Below, one piece after another: positions 15,855 to 25,500 of a DNA stretch of 64,000 nt. The position numbers and the translations under genes were made by a program. Location: contig NZ_JAKGSG010000053.1 in the NCBI RefSeq assembly GCF_021568775.1, positions 1 through 64,000 of the forward strand, given 5' to 3'. Source of the stretch: Antribacter soli. Its GTDB lineage: Bacteria; Actinomycetota; Actinomycetes; Actinomycetales; Cellulomonadaceae. Every line of letters begins with the position of its first letter. The first letter of the stretch is position 1. The notes below the pieces were generated by a model. The model was not told the DNA's origin and did no database searches. It worked only from the letters and a program-made list of their open reading frames with translations.

Positions 15855-16073
15855 GACCAGACTGACCAGATCCAAGATCACAACGGACGCAGACCAGCAG
15901 GCCAACAGATCTAGACAATGGTCACATCACGACCACGACGTCAGACGAGCCACGACGACCAGCCCAACCACCAGAGCAAGCATCACACCGATTGCACTCA
16001 GGCCTAGAGGTGTCTGTGCCTGGCTGTGCCGTGGCTGACATGGCCGACGCACCTCCGTTGTGGGAGGTGTGCC
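15855..16073. other. Candidate oriT/relaxase promoter region with GACCAG repeats
   Basis: The 265-base gap before the MobF relaxase carries four direct GACCAG copies (15855-15860, 15864-15869, 15892-15897, 15957-15962) and is comparatively A/C-rich on the plus strand. MobF relaxases normally nick an oriT next to their own gene, so this gap is the first place to look. I could not identify a nic sequence. Confidence 0.35.
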
Positions 16074-19000
16074 ATGACGATGTCGATTCGCAAGGTCAGT
16101 GCCGGGCACGGGTATGCATACCTCCTGCGCTCGGTCGCTCGCGGCGACGGCGATCGCGCGGCCCCCGACAGGGTCACCCGTTACTACCTGGAGGCCGGGA
16201 CGCCGCCCGGGTTCTGGCTTGGATCGGCCGTCGCCGACCTCGCGAGAGGAGGGTTCGCCCTCCAGGAAGGCGACTTGGTCACCGAGGAGCAGCTCAAGCG
16301 TCTCGTCGGCGCCGGGCGTAATCCGCTCAACGGCTCGCCGCTGGGGCGCGACTACGCGGAGTACAAGCCCGCGGTGCAGCGGATCGCTGAGCGCATCGCC
16401 GACCTCGATCCGAACCTCAGCGAGGTCGAGCGGGCGTGTGCCGTCGCGGTCATCGAGTCCGAGGAGTACCGCGCCGGCGACAAGCACGCGGTTGCGGGGT
16501 TCGACCTCACGTTCTCGGTCCCGAAGTCCGTCAGCGTTCTGTGGGCGATGGCCGACGCCAACACCCAGGCCCGGATCGTCGAAGCCCACCACGCCGCCGT
16601 CCGCGAGACCCTCGACCTGCTCGAGCGGCACGTCGGCGCGACGCGCCGCGGCGTCCAGGGCATCGAGCAGGCAGACATCTCCGGCCTCATCGTCGCGGCG
16701 TTCGACCACTGGGACTCCCGCTCCAACGACCCGCAGCTGCACACGCACGCCGTCGTCTCGAACAGGGTCCGCACGATCGTCGACGGTGTCTGGCGCACCC
16801 TGGACGCTCAGCCGCTGTTCGCCGCGACGGTCGCTCTGTCGGCGCACTACGACGCGCTTCTGCGCGACCGGCTCACCGCCACGTTCGGCGTCGGCTGGGA
16901 ACTTCGCGGCCGCGGCGCGGACCGCACCCTGCAGTGGGAGATCGCCGGGATCAGCGAGGACCTCATCGAGGAGTTCTCGTCCCGGTCGGCGCAGATCAAC
17001 GCGTGCACCGACGAGCTCATCGACGACTACGTCGCCAGCCACGGCCGTCGCCCGACCCGCACCATGATCGGCCGGCTCCGAGCGCGTGCCACGCTGGCGA
17101 CCCGTCCGGAGAAGGTCCTGCATTCGCTGCACGACCTCACCAATGCCTGGCGGCGCCGCGCCGCCACGCTCGTGCCCGACGGCGACCCGGTAGGGCTTGC
17201 CCGTCGCCTCACGACCCAGGGCGCCGCGCCGGTGTTCCGCGCCGACGACGCTCCCGCGGAAGCGGTGGAGAAGGCCGCGGCGCAGACCCTTGCCGTGGTG
17301 TCGGACAAGAAGTCGGTCTGGACCCACTGGAACCTCTGGGCCGAAGCCTCCCGGCAGACCCTCGGCTGGCGCTTCGCCACGGCACACGATCGCGAAGGTG
17401 TCACCGCGCGGATCGTCGACCTGGCCGAGGCGGGATCGATCCCGCTCACCCCCGACGAACTCGCACCGACACCACCCGTGCTGCAACGCGAGAACGGAAC
17501 CTCCCGCCTCCGCCCGCGCCACCACAGGGTGTTCACCTCGGTGGAGGTGTGGGACGCCGAGCAACGGCTCCTGGACCTCGCCGACGACCTGCGTGCGCCG
17601 GCCGTCAGCCTGAACGAGATCGCAGCCGCCGTCGGGCGACCTGATCGCGGACGGGACCTCACCGCCGAACAAGCCCGCGCGGTAGCCGCGGTCGCCAGAT
17701 CTCGGAGGACGGTCGACCTGCTCGTCGGACCGGCGGGCGCCGGCAAGACGACCACGATGCGTGCCCTGGTGCGGGCCTGGACCGGGGCCCACGGCCGTCA
17801 GTCCGTCATCGGACTCGCGCCGTCTGCGGCAGCCGCCAAGGTCCTCGGCCACGACATCCGCCTCCGCGCGGAGACCACCGCCAAGTTGCTCCACGAGACC
17901 GCCCAGGGCCCGATTCGGCTGAGCAGGGGACAGCTCGTGATCGTCGACGAGGCGACCCTCGCGGGGACCCGCACCCTCACGGCAATCGCCGACGCCACCC
18001 ACGCGGCTGGCGCCAAGTTGCTGCTCGTAGGCGACCCGGCTCAGCTCCAAGCCGTCGACGCCGGCGGTGCGTTCCGCATGCTCGTCCATGCCCGCCCCGA
18101 CGCACCCACGCTCACCGATATCCACAGGTTCGTCCACATGTGGGAAAAGGAAGCATCAAAGTCCCTGCGTGCGGGCCTACCAGAAGCCGTCGCCGCCTAC
18201 GACGACCACGGCCGCATCCACGAAGGCGCCCACGACGAAGCGCTCGACGCCGCCTACACCGCCTGGGCGCTAGACCTCGAAGGTGGACGCGCGTCAGTCC
18301 TGATCGCGGACGCGGCCGCCACGGTCGCGGACCTAAACCGTCGCGCCCGCGCCGACCGCATCCTCGCCGGGCTCGTCGACCCCAGACGCGCGGTCGCCCT
18401 GGCCCACGGTCCCGAGGCCTCCCCTGGGGACATCGTGATCACCCGCCGCAACGCCCGTGGCCTTGTCACGCTCCGCGGCGGCTTCGTCCGCAACGGTGAC
18501 CGCTGGCAGATCACCGGCGTCCGCCGCGACGGCGCGGTCGAAGCCCGACGCCTGAAGTCGACCGCAGGGCGCGTCCGCCTGGGCTCCGCGGTAGTCCTGC
18601 CCGCCCGGTACGTCGTCGACCACCTCGACCTCGGCTACGCCGTCACCGCCCACCGCGCCCAGGGACTCACCGTGGACACCGGCCACGTCGTCGTCACAGC
18701 CAAGACCGCCCGGGAGAACCTCTACGTCGCGCTCACCCGCGGCCGGTACGCCAACCACGCCTACGTCGCCACCGACCTGCCCGACGACGACCACACCCCA
18801 CCCGCCGAAGCCGCCACCGCCCGAGCGATCCTCTACCGCGTCCTCGCACGCACCGGCGCGGAGCTCTCGGCACACGAGACCCTGCGCGAGGAGCGCGAGA
18901 AGTGGGCGAGCCGCGAACGGCTCATCACCGAGTACGAGCACCTCGCCGACCACGCCCAGCGCCCACGCTGGACCCGGCTGATCCTCGGAGCTCTCACCGG

Positions 19001-19367
19001 CGCGGGCCGCTTGACCGAAGATGAAGCAGCCACGGCGATCACGTCGGACGCCTTCGGGCCGCTCTGCCGCGAGCTCCGCCGGGCGGAGGCCCACGGGCAC
19101 GACGTCGAGCGCGCCCTGCCCGCCGTCGCTGCCCACGGCACGCTGCTGGGAGCCGACGACGTCTGCGCCGTCCTCAAGCACCGGCTCGCCCGCGCCACCA
19201 GCAACCCCGTCCCTGGCCGCGTTCGGATCCTGCCCGGCGGGATCCCGCAGGCGGCCGGGCCGATGCCCGACGACGAACGCGCCGCCCTTGATGCCCGAGC
19301 CGGTAGTCTGGGCCCGCTGCCGGGACCGCCCGCCCGAACGACGACCACCACCGGCCCCTGTCTGTAA
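16074..19367 (+). CDS. MobF-family relaxase-helicase, TraA/TrwC-like (1097 aa)
   Basis: N-terminal relaxase: MSIRKVSAGHGYAYLL followed by the three-histidine metal site around DPQLHTHAVVSNRV (about 218-230), with FDLTFSVPKSVSVLW before it. The helicase part has Walker A VGPAGAGKTTTMRAL (about 553) and Walker B QLVIVDEATLAG (about 622), then GDPAQLQAVD and the C-terminal VTAHRAQGLTVD and YVALTRGR motifs of UvrD/RecD-type enzymes. The protein nicks at oriT, stays bound and unwinds DNA for transfer. ATG 16074 follows GGGAGG. Upstream GTG 16026 lacks an RBS. The length is at the short end for MobF, and the relaxase and helicase motifs are both intact. Confidence 0.92.
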   Translation: MTMSIRKVSAGHGYAYLLRSVARGDGDRAAPDRVTRYYLEAGTPPGFWLGSAVADLARGGFALQEGDLVTEEQLKRLVGAGRNPLNGSPLGRDYAEYKPAVQRIAERIADLDPNLSEVERACAVAVIESEEYRAGDKHAVAGFDLTFSVPKSVSVLWAMADANTQARIVEAHHAAVRETLDLLERHVGATRRGVQGIEQADISGLIVAAFDHWDSRSNDPQLHTHAVVSNRVRTIVDGVWRTLDAQPLFAATVALSAHYDALLRDRLTATFGVGWELRGRGADRTLQWEIAGISEDLIEEFSSRSAQINACTDELIDDYVASHGRRPTRTMIGRLRARATLATRPEKVLHSLHDLTNAWRRRAATLVPDGDPVGLARRLTTQGAAPVFRADDAPAEAVEKAAAQTLAVVSDKKSVWTHWNLWAEASRQTLGWRFATAHDREGVTARIVDLAEAGSIPLTPDELAPTPPVLQRENGTSRLRPRHHRVFTSVEVWDAEQRLLDLADDLRAPAVSLNEIAAAVGRPDRGRDLTAEQARAVAAVARSRRTVDLLVGPAGAGKTTTMRALVRAWTGAHGRQSVIGLAPSAAAAKVLGHDIRLRAETTAKLLHETAQGPIRLSRGQLVIVDEATLAGTRTLTAIADATHAAGAKLLLVGDPAQLQAVDAGGAFRMLVHARPDAPTLTDIHRFVHMWEKEASKSLRAGLPEAVAAYDDHGRIHEGAHDEALDAAYTAWALDLEGGRASVLIADAAATVADLNRRARADRILAGLVDPRRAVALAHGPEASPGDIVITRRNARGLVTLRGGFVRNGDRWQITGVRRDGAVEARRLKSTAGRVRLGSAVVLPARYVVDHLDLGYAVTAHRAQGLTVDTGHVVVTAKTARENLYVALTRGRYANHAYVATDLPDDDHTPPAEAATARAILYRVLARTGAELSAHETLREEREKWASRERLITEYEHLADHAQRPRWTRLILGALTGAGRLTEDEAATAITSDAFGPLCRELRRAEAHGHDVERALPAVAAHGTLLGADDVCAVLKHRLARATSNPVPGRVRILPGGIPQAAGPMPDDERAALDARAGSLGPLPGPPARTTTTTGPCL

Positions 19368-19441
19368 CTGACCCCGGAGGGTCGCACCGGGGCGTGCCAG
19401 CGTCGACACGCCGTGCCCTTGCGGGTTGAGCGCTACGGTCC

Positions 19442-20080
19442 TCACGTGACGGGTTTAGGGCCGTCACCCCGTCGGCTGATGTGTCCCCAGTCGTCGCCGA
19501 CGACGGTCTCGGCCGCGTCTTCGCCCCAGTCGATGCTCCAGACCAGGTGCGTGAGCTCCTGGGCGGTCTGGGCATCGATGAGTATGCCGCTCGTCGTCAG
19601 GTCGAGTCCGGCAGCGACGGCGCTTGCGGTCGAACGGGGGAGCTCGAGGACGTCCTGTGCGTTGCGGAGCGCGATGACGTAGACGAGGACGTGCATCGCT
19701 AGTGCCATTGTTCCCTGCTCGCGCTTGATCCAGAGCGCGACGTCGCCAGCGAGGTTCGGTGGCAGGTGCCTCATGGCCGGACTGGTTTTCGTCGGATCCG
19801 GGTAGCGGCTCTCGTACCACTGCTGGATGGCCTGCTCAAGAGCCTCTGCGTTGGCGCGACCTGTGAGCAGGTACGACAGCCCCAGCGGCTCGGGGGCGTC
19901 GGGGCCGCCGTCGGACAGGGAGACACGGACATCCAGCTCGCCCGCGTCACGTATCAGCTGTGGCCGGCCGGCGCGGACCTCGGCAAGGAGGTACTCCATG
20001 TTCTCTTGAGCGCTCGGTGTGTCCCAGTCCGCCTCGCCCTTCGGACCGGGCGACCCTCCGTTGGTCGGTCGGCCGGTCAT
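19442..20080 (-). CDS. Hypothetical protein (212 aa), third gene of unknown operon
   Basis: Overlaps the upstream gene's stop by 4 bp. Helical, with a proline/glycine-rich N-terminus (MTGRPTNGGSPGPKGEADW) and a central hydrophobic stretch GTMALAMHVLVYVIALRNA that could be a buried helix rather than a true membrane segment. A C-terminal region ends LVWSIDWGEDAAETVVGDDWG. No known motif. With its two partners it forms an isolated operon between the relaxase and the type I restriction system. Confidence 0.6.
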   Translation of the reverse strand: MTGRPTNGGSPGPKGEADWDTPSAQENMEYLLAEVRAGRPQLIRDAGELDVRVSLSDGGPDAPEPLGLSYLLTGRANAEALEQAIQQWYESRYPDPTKTSPAMRHLPPNLAGDVALWIKREQGTMALAMHVLVYVIALRNAQDVLELPRSTASAVAAGLDLTTSGILIDAQTAQELTHLVWSIDWGEDAAETVVGDDWGHISRRGDGPKPVT

Positions 20081-20862
20081 GCAAGGTCCTGGATGAGCAC
20101 CGGGCGCGCAAGGACGACCCGTTCGGCGCCTTCGACGGGATCGGGCGTGATGTCGACGACGGTTGCCACGACCCGGGTAGCGGGGTGGTGTTGACGGATC
20201 CAGATGTCGGGTCCTGACACTGCACGCCCCTTCGAGGCACGTGAGGTCTCCCGCCAGGCGAACGCGGCGCGGTCCCCGGGTTCGAGGTTCTGGCTCTTCT
20301 CGTTCATATAGATGTGCTGACGCACGTGCGGGCTGTCGAGCCCGAGTTCTGCCGCGATGAACGAGGAGAGGAATCCTGGATCGGACGGGTACTCATGTCC
20401 TACCGCATCCGGCACCTCCGACGCCCAACTCGCCCGGCAGACGTTGTCGAGCGAACCAACGAGTACAAGATGTAGACCAGCTGCGTCCTGGCCATCGGGG
20501 AAGCCGCTGGGCTGCTGGAACGGCGCGACGTACCCGTGGGCCCAGAACGCCGCGACACTGATGTTCTCGCCGCGGCGGATGTCGCCGAACCTGAGGAACG
20601 GCATGATCCCCGAGTACAGGGCGCTCAGGTGCAGATCGAGGATCTGCCCTTCCTCGACGGTGTCCCAGGGATCGGTGAGCACCGCGCGGCCCTTTTTTCT
20701 GCTGCGACCGAGCGCGTAGTCCACCTGGTCCTGAAAGCCGGGCTCGACGGTTCGACTAATGCTGCCGGTCAGAATCTTGCTCAGTCCGAACGACTTGGTC
20801 GTCTCCTTGATGCGGCCGGTCTCGATCTCGTCCAGCGCTCGCGATGACTTGTAGAATGACAC
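20077..20862 (-). CDS. Hypothetical protein (261 aa), central gene of unknown operon
   Basis: Start GTG 20862 has an upstream GAGGGGGA RBS. N-terminus is polar and helical (SGRIKETTKSFGL-like); residues 80-140 are hydrophobic and beta-like (SGIMPFLRFGDIRRG, VAAFWAHGYVAPFQQP) and the C-terminus ends RVVLARPVLIQDLA. I recognise no enzyme or nucleic-acid-binding motif. It is not short or fragmentary, and the coupling to its neighbours is precise, so it is probably an intact component of a small unnamed system. Confidence 0.6.
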   Translation of the reverse strand: MSFYKSSRALDEIETGRIKETTKSFGLSKILTGSISRTVEPGFQDQVDYALGRSRKKGRAVLTDPWDTVEEGQILDLHLSALYSGIMPFLRFGDIRRGENISVAAFWAHGYVAPFQQPSGFPDGQDAAGLHLVLVGSLDNVCRASWASEVPDAVGHEYPSDPGFLSSFIAAELGLDSPHVRQHIYMNEKSQNLEPGDRAAFAWRETSRASKGRAVSGPDIWIRQHHPATRVVATVVDITPDPVEGAERVVLARPVLIQDLA

Positions 20863-20942
20863 GCTCGGTCCCCCTCATCGGACGTGCTCTGCGAACTGGG
20901 TCAGGTGGCGGTTCGGTAGCGCGTGCGCAGGCGCCGCTGGGA

Positions 20943-21227
20943 CTACGGCACCGGCTCGTCGGCGCGTAGCTGGTTGATCTCGGCAATCCAGCGGTCCTGG
21001 AGCGCGAGGATCCTCAGGGGCGGCTTAGGCAGGACACGTCGCACCGCGCGGTCGGCCTCGTTGGGGACGTCTATCGGCGCCTGCCAGCAGTCGCGCTCCA
21101 GCTCGTCGGTTGCTGCGTCGCGGCGCTTTCTCAGAATGTGCAGGAGCATCAGGGCGCCTTGGTGGGTGCTGTCGACGAGGGCGACATCGTCTCGGATCCG
21201 GTCGGCGATGGTCGGCTTCGTCGTCAC
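20943..21227 (-). CDS. Small helical protein (94 aa), first gene of unknown operon
   Basis: Starts GTG 21227 (TTKPTIADRIRDDVALVDS after the start). Almost fully helical and charged, with KRRDAATDELERDC and PKPPLRILALQDRW. About 80 bases separate it from the next gene on the same strand. It could be a regulatory or antitoxin-like partner of the two larger proteins, judging only by size and position. Confidence 0.5.
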   Translation of the reverse strand: MTTKPTIADRIRDDVALVDSTHQGALMLLHILRKRRDAATDELERDCWQAPIDVPNEADRAVRRVLPKPPLRILALQDRWIAEINQLRADEPVP

Positions 21228-21434
21228 GACAGGCTGTCTACCAGGAAGAAAACCCCAGGTGGGGGACCTGGCGGGCGTGTTCGCGCAGCCCGTCGGACGG
21301 GGCGGTCGGTAGGGTGCCGAGCGAGCAACTGTGGATGGCCCGCTGCGCGCCGGTCATCTGGAGGGTCCAAGGTGTTGCCGCGGCAGCCTGGGGCTGCTCA
21401 ACTCTCGCGATCGATGCCTACAGGGGAGTGCTGC

Positions 21435-22106
21435 GTGCCGGACTGGCAGAGAACCGACACCTTCGTCGACGACAACGTCGCGTTCCTCGAGGAAGACCTC
21501 GACAACCGGTCGGTGGCCATCGACGAGGCATGCCGTGCTCTTGATGAGGGTCTCGCGGAGACCGACGCCGCTGCTGTGGCGAGTGCGGTCGACGAGGTGG
21601 CGGCAGCGGCCCGTGGGGCAGCGATCTCCGCGATCAAGCTCGCGGTCCTGAAGGAAGCCCAGGCAGGCCTCGCCGCAGGCCATGGTGTGGGTATCGAGGA
21701 ACGGGACCTACTTCCCGTGTCCCCTTCGACCGCGCTGCTGAAGCCGACGGCGACGCGAAGCGTTCTGGACCACCTTGGCGACAACGGCCCGGACGCGACT
21801 CCCGACGAGGTGCGCCGCGAGTTCACCGCTGCGCTCAAGGAAGTCGTGATGCGTGCTGCGGACACGTTACGTGATGCGGCCGACCGTGTCGGGTTGACGC
21901 TGGCTGCCGCGCGCCAGGCCGCCTTGGGCGGCGACCTGGCCGACACCGTGCAGTGCGCGTACGCCGTTGAGGCCACGGCGGCGACCCTGCCGACGGCTCA
22001 CCAGGAGTGGCTCGTCGCTGCCGGCGAGCAGGCGAACATCGACGACACCGGGGTGCCGCAAGGGCTTGAGTCCTGGTTGCGGGAGAACGGTAGACGGCAG
22101 AACTGA
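21435..22106 (+). CDS. Hypothetical helical protein (223 aa)
   Basis: GTG 21435 is preferred (CAGGGGAG upstream); an ATG at 21414 is in frame. The protein is alanine-rich and helical throughout (AAAVASAVDEVAAAARGAAISA, then EVVMRAADTLRDAADRVGLTL), without membrane segments or motifs. It is divergent from the three-gene operon at 19442-21227 and may belong to the same system. No family recognised. Confidence 0.55.
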   Translation: MPDWQRTDTFVDDNVAFLEEDLDNRSVAIDEACRALDEGLAETDAAAVASAVDEVAAAARGAAISAIKLAVLKEAQAGLAAGHGVGIEERDLLPVSPSTALLKPTATRSVLDHLGDNGPDATPDEVRREFTAALKEVVMRAADTLRDAADRVGLTLAAARQAALGGDLADTVQCAYAVEATAATLPTAHQEWLVAAGEQANIDDTGVPQGLESWLRENGRRQN

Positions 22107-22361
22107 AGCCTCTCCCCGGACGGCTTGGCGCTGGGCGTCTGCCGTCGCCACGGCAGTGGCGCGCTCCCACCTGTGGAACGCCTCTGACCGAGCGGAGACG
22201 ACGCACGTACTCTTCGTGGTCGTCGGCGCAACTCACGGAGGTGGGCCTTAAGTCCGTTCCCCAAGGTTCCACTGTAGGCACACCGGCAGGTAGTGGGCAC
22301 CTGACCGACGAGGCGTGACCGGACGAGGCGGCCACGCCTTGTCGGGCGTGAAGGGGGCCGC
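22107..22361. other. Gap between convergent genes
   Basis: No gene seen. It contains a 7-bp inverted repeat, AGGCGTG (22311-22317) and CACGCCT (22333-22339), just past the end of the hsd operon, which could be a weak terminator for it, though no T-tract follows. Confidence 0.35.
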
Positions 22362-22586
22362 CTACTGCTCCGCGCGAACCTCCGTGATCCCCACGGCCAG
22401 GCCGAGCGCCTGGGTGACTTTCACGAGGGTCGCCGTCGACACGTCGTCGCCACGTTCGATGCGGGCGATGCTGGGGCGCGAGACGCCCGCATGTGCAGCC
22501 AGTTCCTCCTGGGACCAGCCATGCACGTCACGCGCTTCACGGATTCGCTGAGCGATACCAGCCATCGGCTCATCATGCCTGTTCAT
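22362..22586 (-). CDS. Small XRE controller, probably of the hsd operon (74 aa)
   Basis: A compact helix-turn-helix: GIAQRIREARDVHGWSQEELAAHAG followed by RPSIARIERGDDVSTATL. The start lies 14 bp inside the 3' end of hsdR, so it is the last gene of the restriction operon. Small XRE proteins attached to R-M operons usually delay or limit restriction expression (controller proteins). A candidate operator is the inverted repeat at 28865-28886 upstream of hsdM. Confidence 0.8.
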   Translation of the reverse strand: MNRHDEPMAGIAQRIREARDVHGWSQEELAAHAGVSRPSIARIERGDDVSTATLVKVTQALGLAVGITEVRAEQ

Positions 22587-25500
22587 CGTCGTCGGTCCCG
22601 CCGTGGTGCTCGGCGTGCATCATCTCGGCGCTGATCGAGATGAGCTTGTCCATCACTTCCGCGTCGGCGAGCGCCTTCTTGATCTCTCCGGCGTCTTGGA
22701 ACGCCTGGAAGGCCGCGTACTCAGCAGCGTCCGAGAACTTTGTTGAGCTGTCGAGCTGCTCGACGGTGTTGCTCTTGGCCATCGCCACGGCTTCCTCGTC
22801 GGCATCGAGGTAGCCCCAGTACGCGGTGATGAAGCCGGACACGCTCGTCGGGTTCGCGTCGATGCCCTTCGCGCTGAAGAGGTCGTTGACCTTCTGGATC
22901 GCTTCCTCGAGCGGACCCTTCGGCTTTGCGGCGTCGCTGTGTGCCTGCGTGCCGAAGGTCGGCAGGTCGAGCCTCTGGCTCTCACCACCCGCGGACAGCG
23001 CGTAGTTTTCGCTGACCTTGCCCGGTACGAGCTTCACCCCGCCGAGCTGGACGTCGTCCATGTAGCTGTCGTCGTACGTCTCGGGCGTGAGGTGGAGGTT
23101 GCGGGCGAGCAGCGTCATGAGCACCGCGCGCAGCCGCAGGTCCTCATCCTGGTAGTCGACGATCTGCGACAGGAATTGCCAGGCGTTGCGGTAGCTGATC
23201 GCGTCAGCCCGGAACTGCTTGAGCTCCTCGTACCGCTCCTTGTCGCGGCGCACCTTCGCTTGCTGCAACTCGGTGACCCACGCGTGCTTGATCGGCCCGA
23301 GCGCCCGCTGAATCGCCTCACCACCCTTCTTCTCGATGTACGCCTCGGCCACGGCGTGCAGCTGTGCCTCGCTGTAGAGCCCCGACGCGTCGAGCCGCTC
23401 AGCGAGTTCGATGAGCGCGTTCGGGTCCACCTCGCCCTCGACGTGCGCGTCGGTGTAGTACCGCTCGAAATCCTTCTGGATACTCTCCGGGCTGTTGACG
23501 AAGTCGACGACCATCGGTGCCGACTTGCCCGGGTAGATCCGGTTCAGGCGCGAGAGCGTCTGCACGGTCGCGATGTCGGTGAGAACCTTGTCGACATACA
23601 TCGCCATGAGGCGCGGCTCGTCGAAGCCCGTCTGGAACTTGTTCGCGACGATGAGGACCTTGTAGTCGTCATCGTCGCGGAAGGCCGTGGCGACGTCGCT
23701 CACGCCGTTCATGGCGACTTCTGTGACGTTCTCGCCGGCGCCGTTCTCCGCCGAGCCCGAGAAGGCGACGAGGGTCTGGAACTGCCGGTCGTACCCGCGG
23801 TCGGCGATGTAGGCGTTCATCTTCTCCGACCACAGGACGGCGTCCTTGCGTCCCGAGGTCACGACCATCGCCCGGGCCTGCCCGCCGAGGAGCCCCATCA
23901 CGTTGCGCCGGAAGTGCTCGACGACGACCTGGACCTTCTGCGCGATCGCCGTCGGGTGCAGCTGTGCGAACCGGACGATGTCCTTGACCGCGCGCCCGGT
24001 CTCGACCTCGGTCTCGACCTCGGTCTCGACCTCCTCGTCCTCAAGCGCGTTCTTCACCCGCAGGAACATGTCGTAGGTCGAGTAGTTCGTGAGCACGTCG
24101 AGGATGAAGCCCTCCTCGATCGCCTGAGCCATCGTGTAGTTATCGAACGCCTCCCAGCGATCCTCGCCGTCGACCTGCGTCCCGAACAGCCGCAGGGTCT
24201 TCGCCTTCGGCGTGGCCGTGAGCGCGACGAAGGTGATGTTCGCGCTCTTCGCGATCGCCGAGTCCGTCGCAGCCAGCAGGTCGTCCGCGCTAATCTCCTC
24301 GTCGTCATCGAGCTCGACGTCGACGAGGAGGCTCTTGAGCGCGCGCGCAGCGCTGCCCGTCTGCGAGGAGTGCGCCTCGTCGGCGACGATTGCCCAGCGC
24401 CGGCCCCGCAGTTCCTCGGTGTCCTCGATGAGCTTCATGACGTGCGGGAACGTCTGGAGAGTGCACGTGATGATGTGCCCGCCGTCGAGGAGCGCCGTCT
24501 TAACCTGCGCGGACTTCGCGCCCGAAGCCGAGCCGATGTTGACGACGAGGCCCGTGCTCGACTGCACGAGGTTTATGTCGTCGCGCACGTTCTCGTCGAG
24601 AACGGTCCGGTCGGTGACGACGATGACCGAGTCGAACGTCGAGCTCGCGTCAGCGCCCATGTGCCGGATCAGCCTGTGCGAGAGCCAGGCGATCGTCTTC
24701 GTCTTGCCTGACCCCGCCGAGTGCCACACGAGGTACCGGCCACCAGGACCTTGCTGCTCGATATCGGCGACGATGCGCTCGACGGCACGCAGTTGATGGA
24801 ACCGCGGGAAGACGAGCCGCCCGTCCTTCTTCTTCGACCGTCCCGGCTCGAAGAGCGCGAAGTCCTTGACGATGCGCATGAACATCGGCCGCGCGAGGAT
24901 CTCGCGCCACAGGTAGTCCGTCGCCGAGCCCGTGTCCGAGGGCGGGTTGCCCTCGTGGCCGTCGTCGCCCTGGTTGAACGGCAGGAACACCGTCTCGGCG
25001 CCAGCGAGCTTCGTCGTCATGAAGACGCGGTCGTTCGACACCGCAAAGTGCACGAGCGCGCGCCCGGGGGCCAACAGCGCGCGCGACGACCCCGGCACCC
25101 GATCGACCTTGTACTGCTTGACAGCGTCGTTCACCGTCTGCGTGTTGTCGGTCTTGAGCTCAAGAGTCACGACCGGCAGACCGTTGGCGGTGAGCACCAC
25201 GTCGATCGTCTCGGTCGTCTTCGTATCGAACCGCACCTGCCGCAGAACCCTCAGCCTGACCGCCGCCGCCTGCTCGACCACGCTCGTAAGCTGCGGGTTC
25301 GCGGGCGGGAAGGCCATGAGCGGCCCAAACTTCGCCGTCGGCCGTCCGACCTGTGCGAAGCTGAAACCCTTGCGCAGCACGCCCAGCAGCCCGCCCATCG
25401 GGTGCCCCGTGATCGGGTCCATCTTCGTGACCTTGCCGAGCTCCTTGATGACGTGATCGAGGAGCTTCGCCTGCGCCAGCTCGAGCGCGCCGTTCACGAG

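Noticed and set aside
19372-19392. CCCCGG/CCGGGG repeat after the relaxase as terminator
   Set aside because: Only six base pairs and no T-tract.
22311-22339. 7-bp repeat after the hsd operon as a clear terminator
   Set aside because: Stem is short and no T-run follows on the minus strand; kept only as a note.
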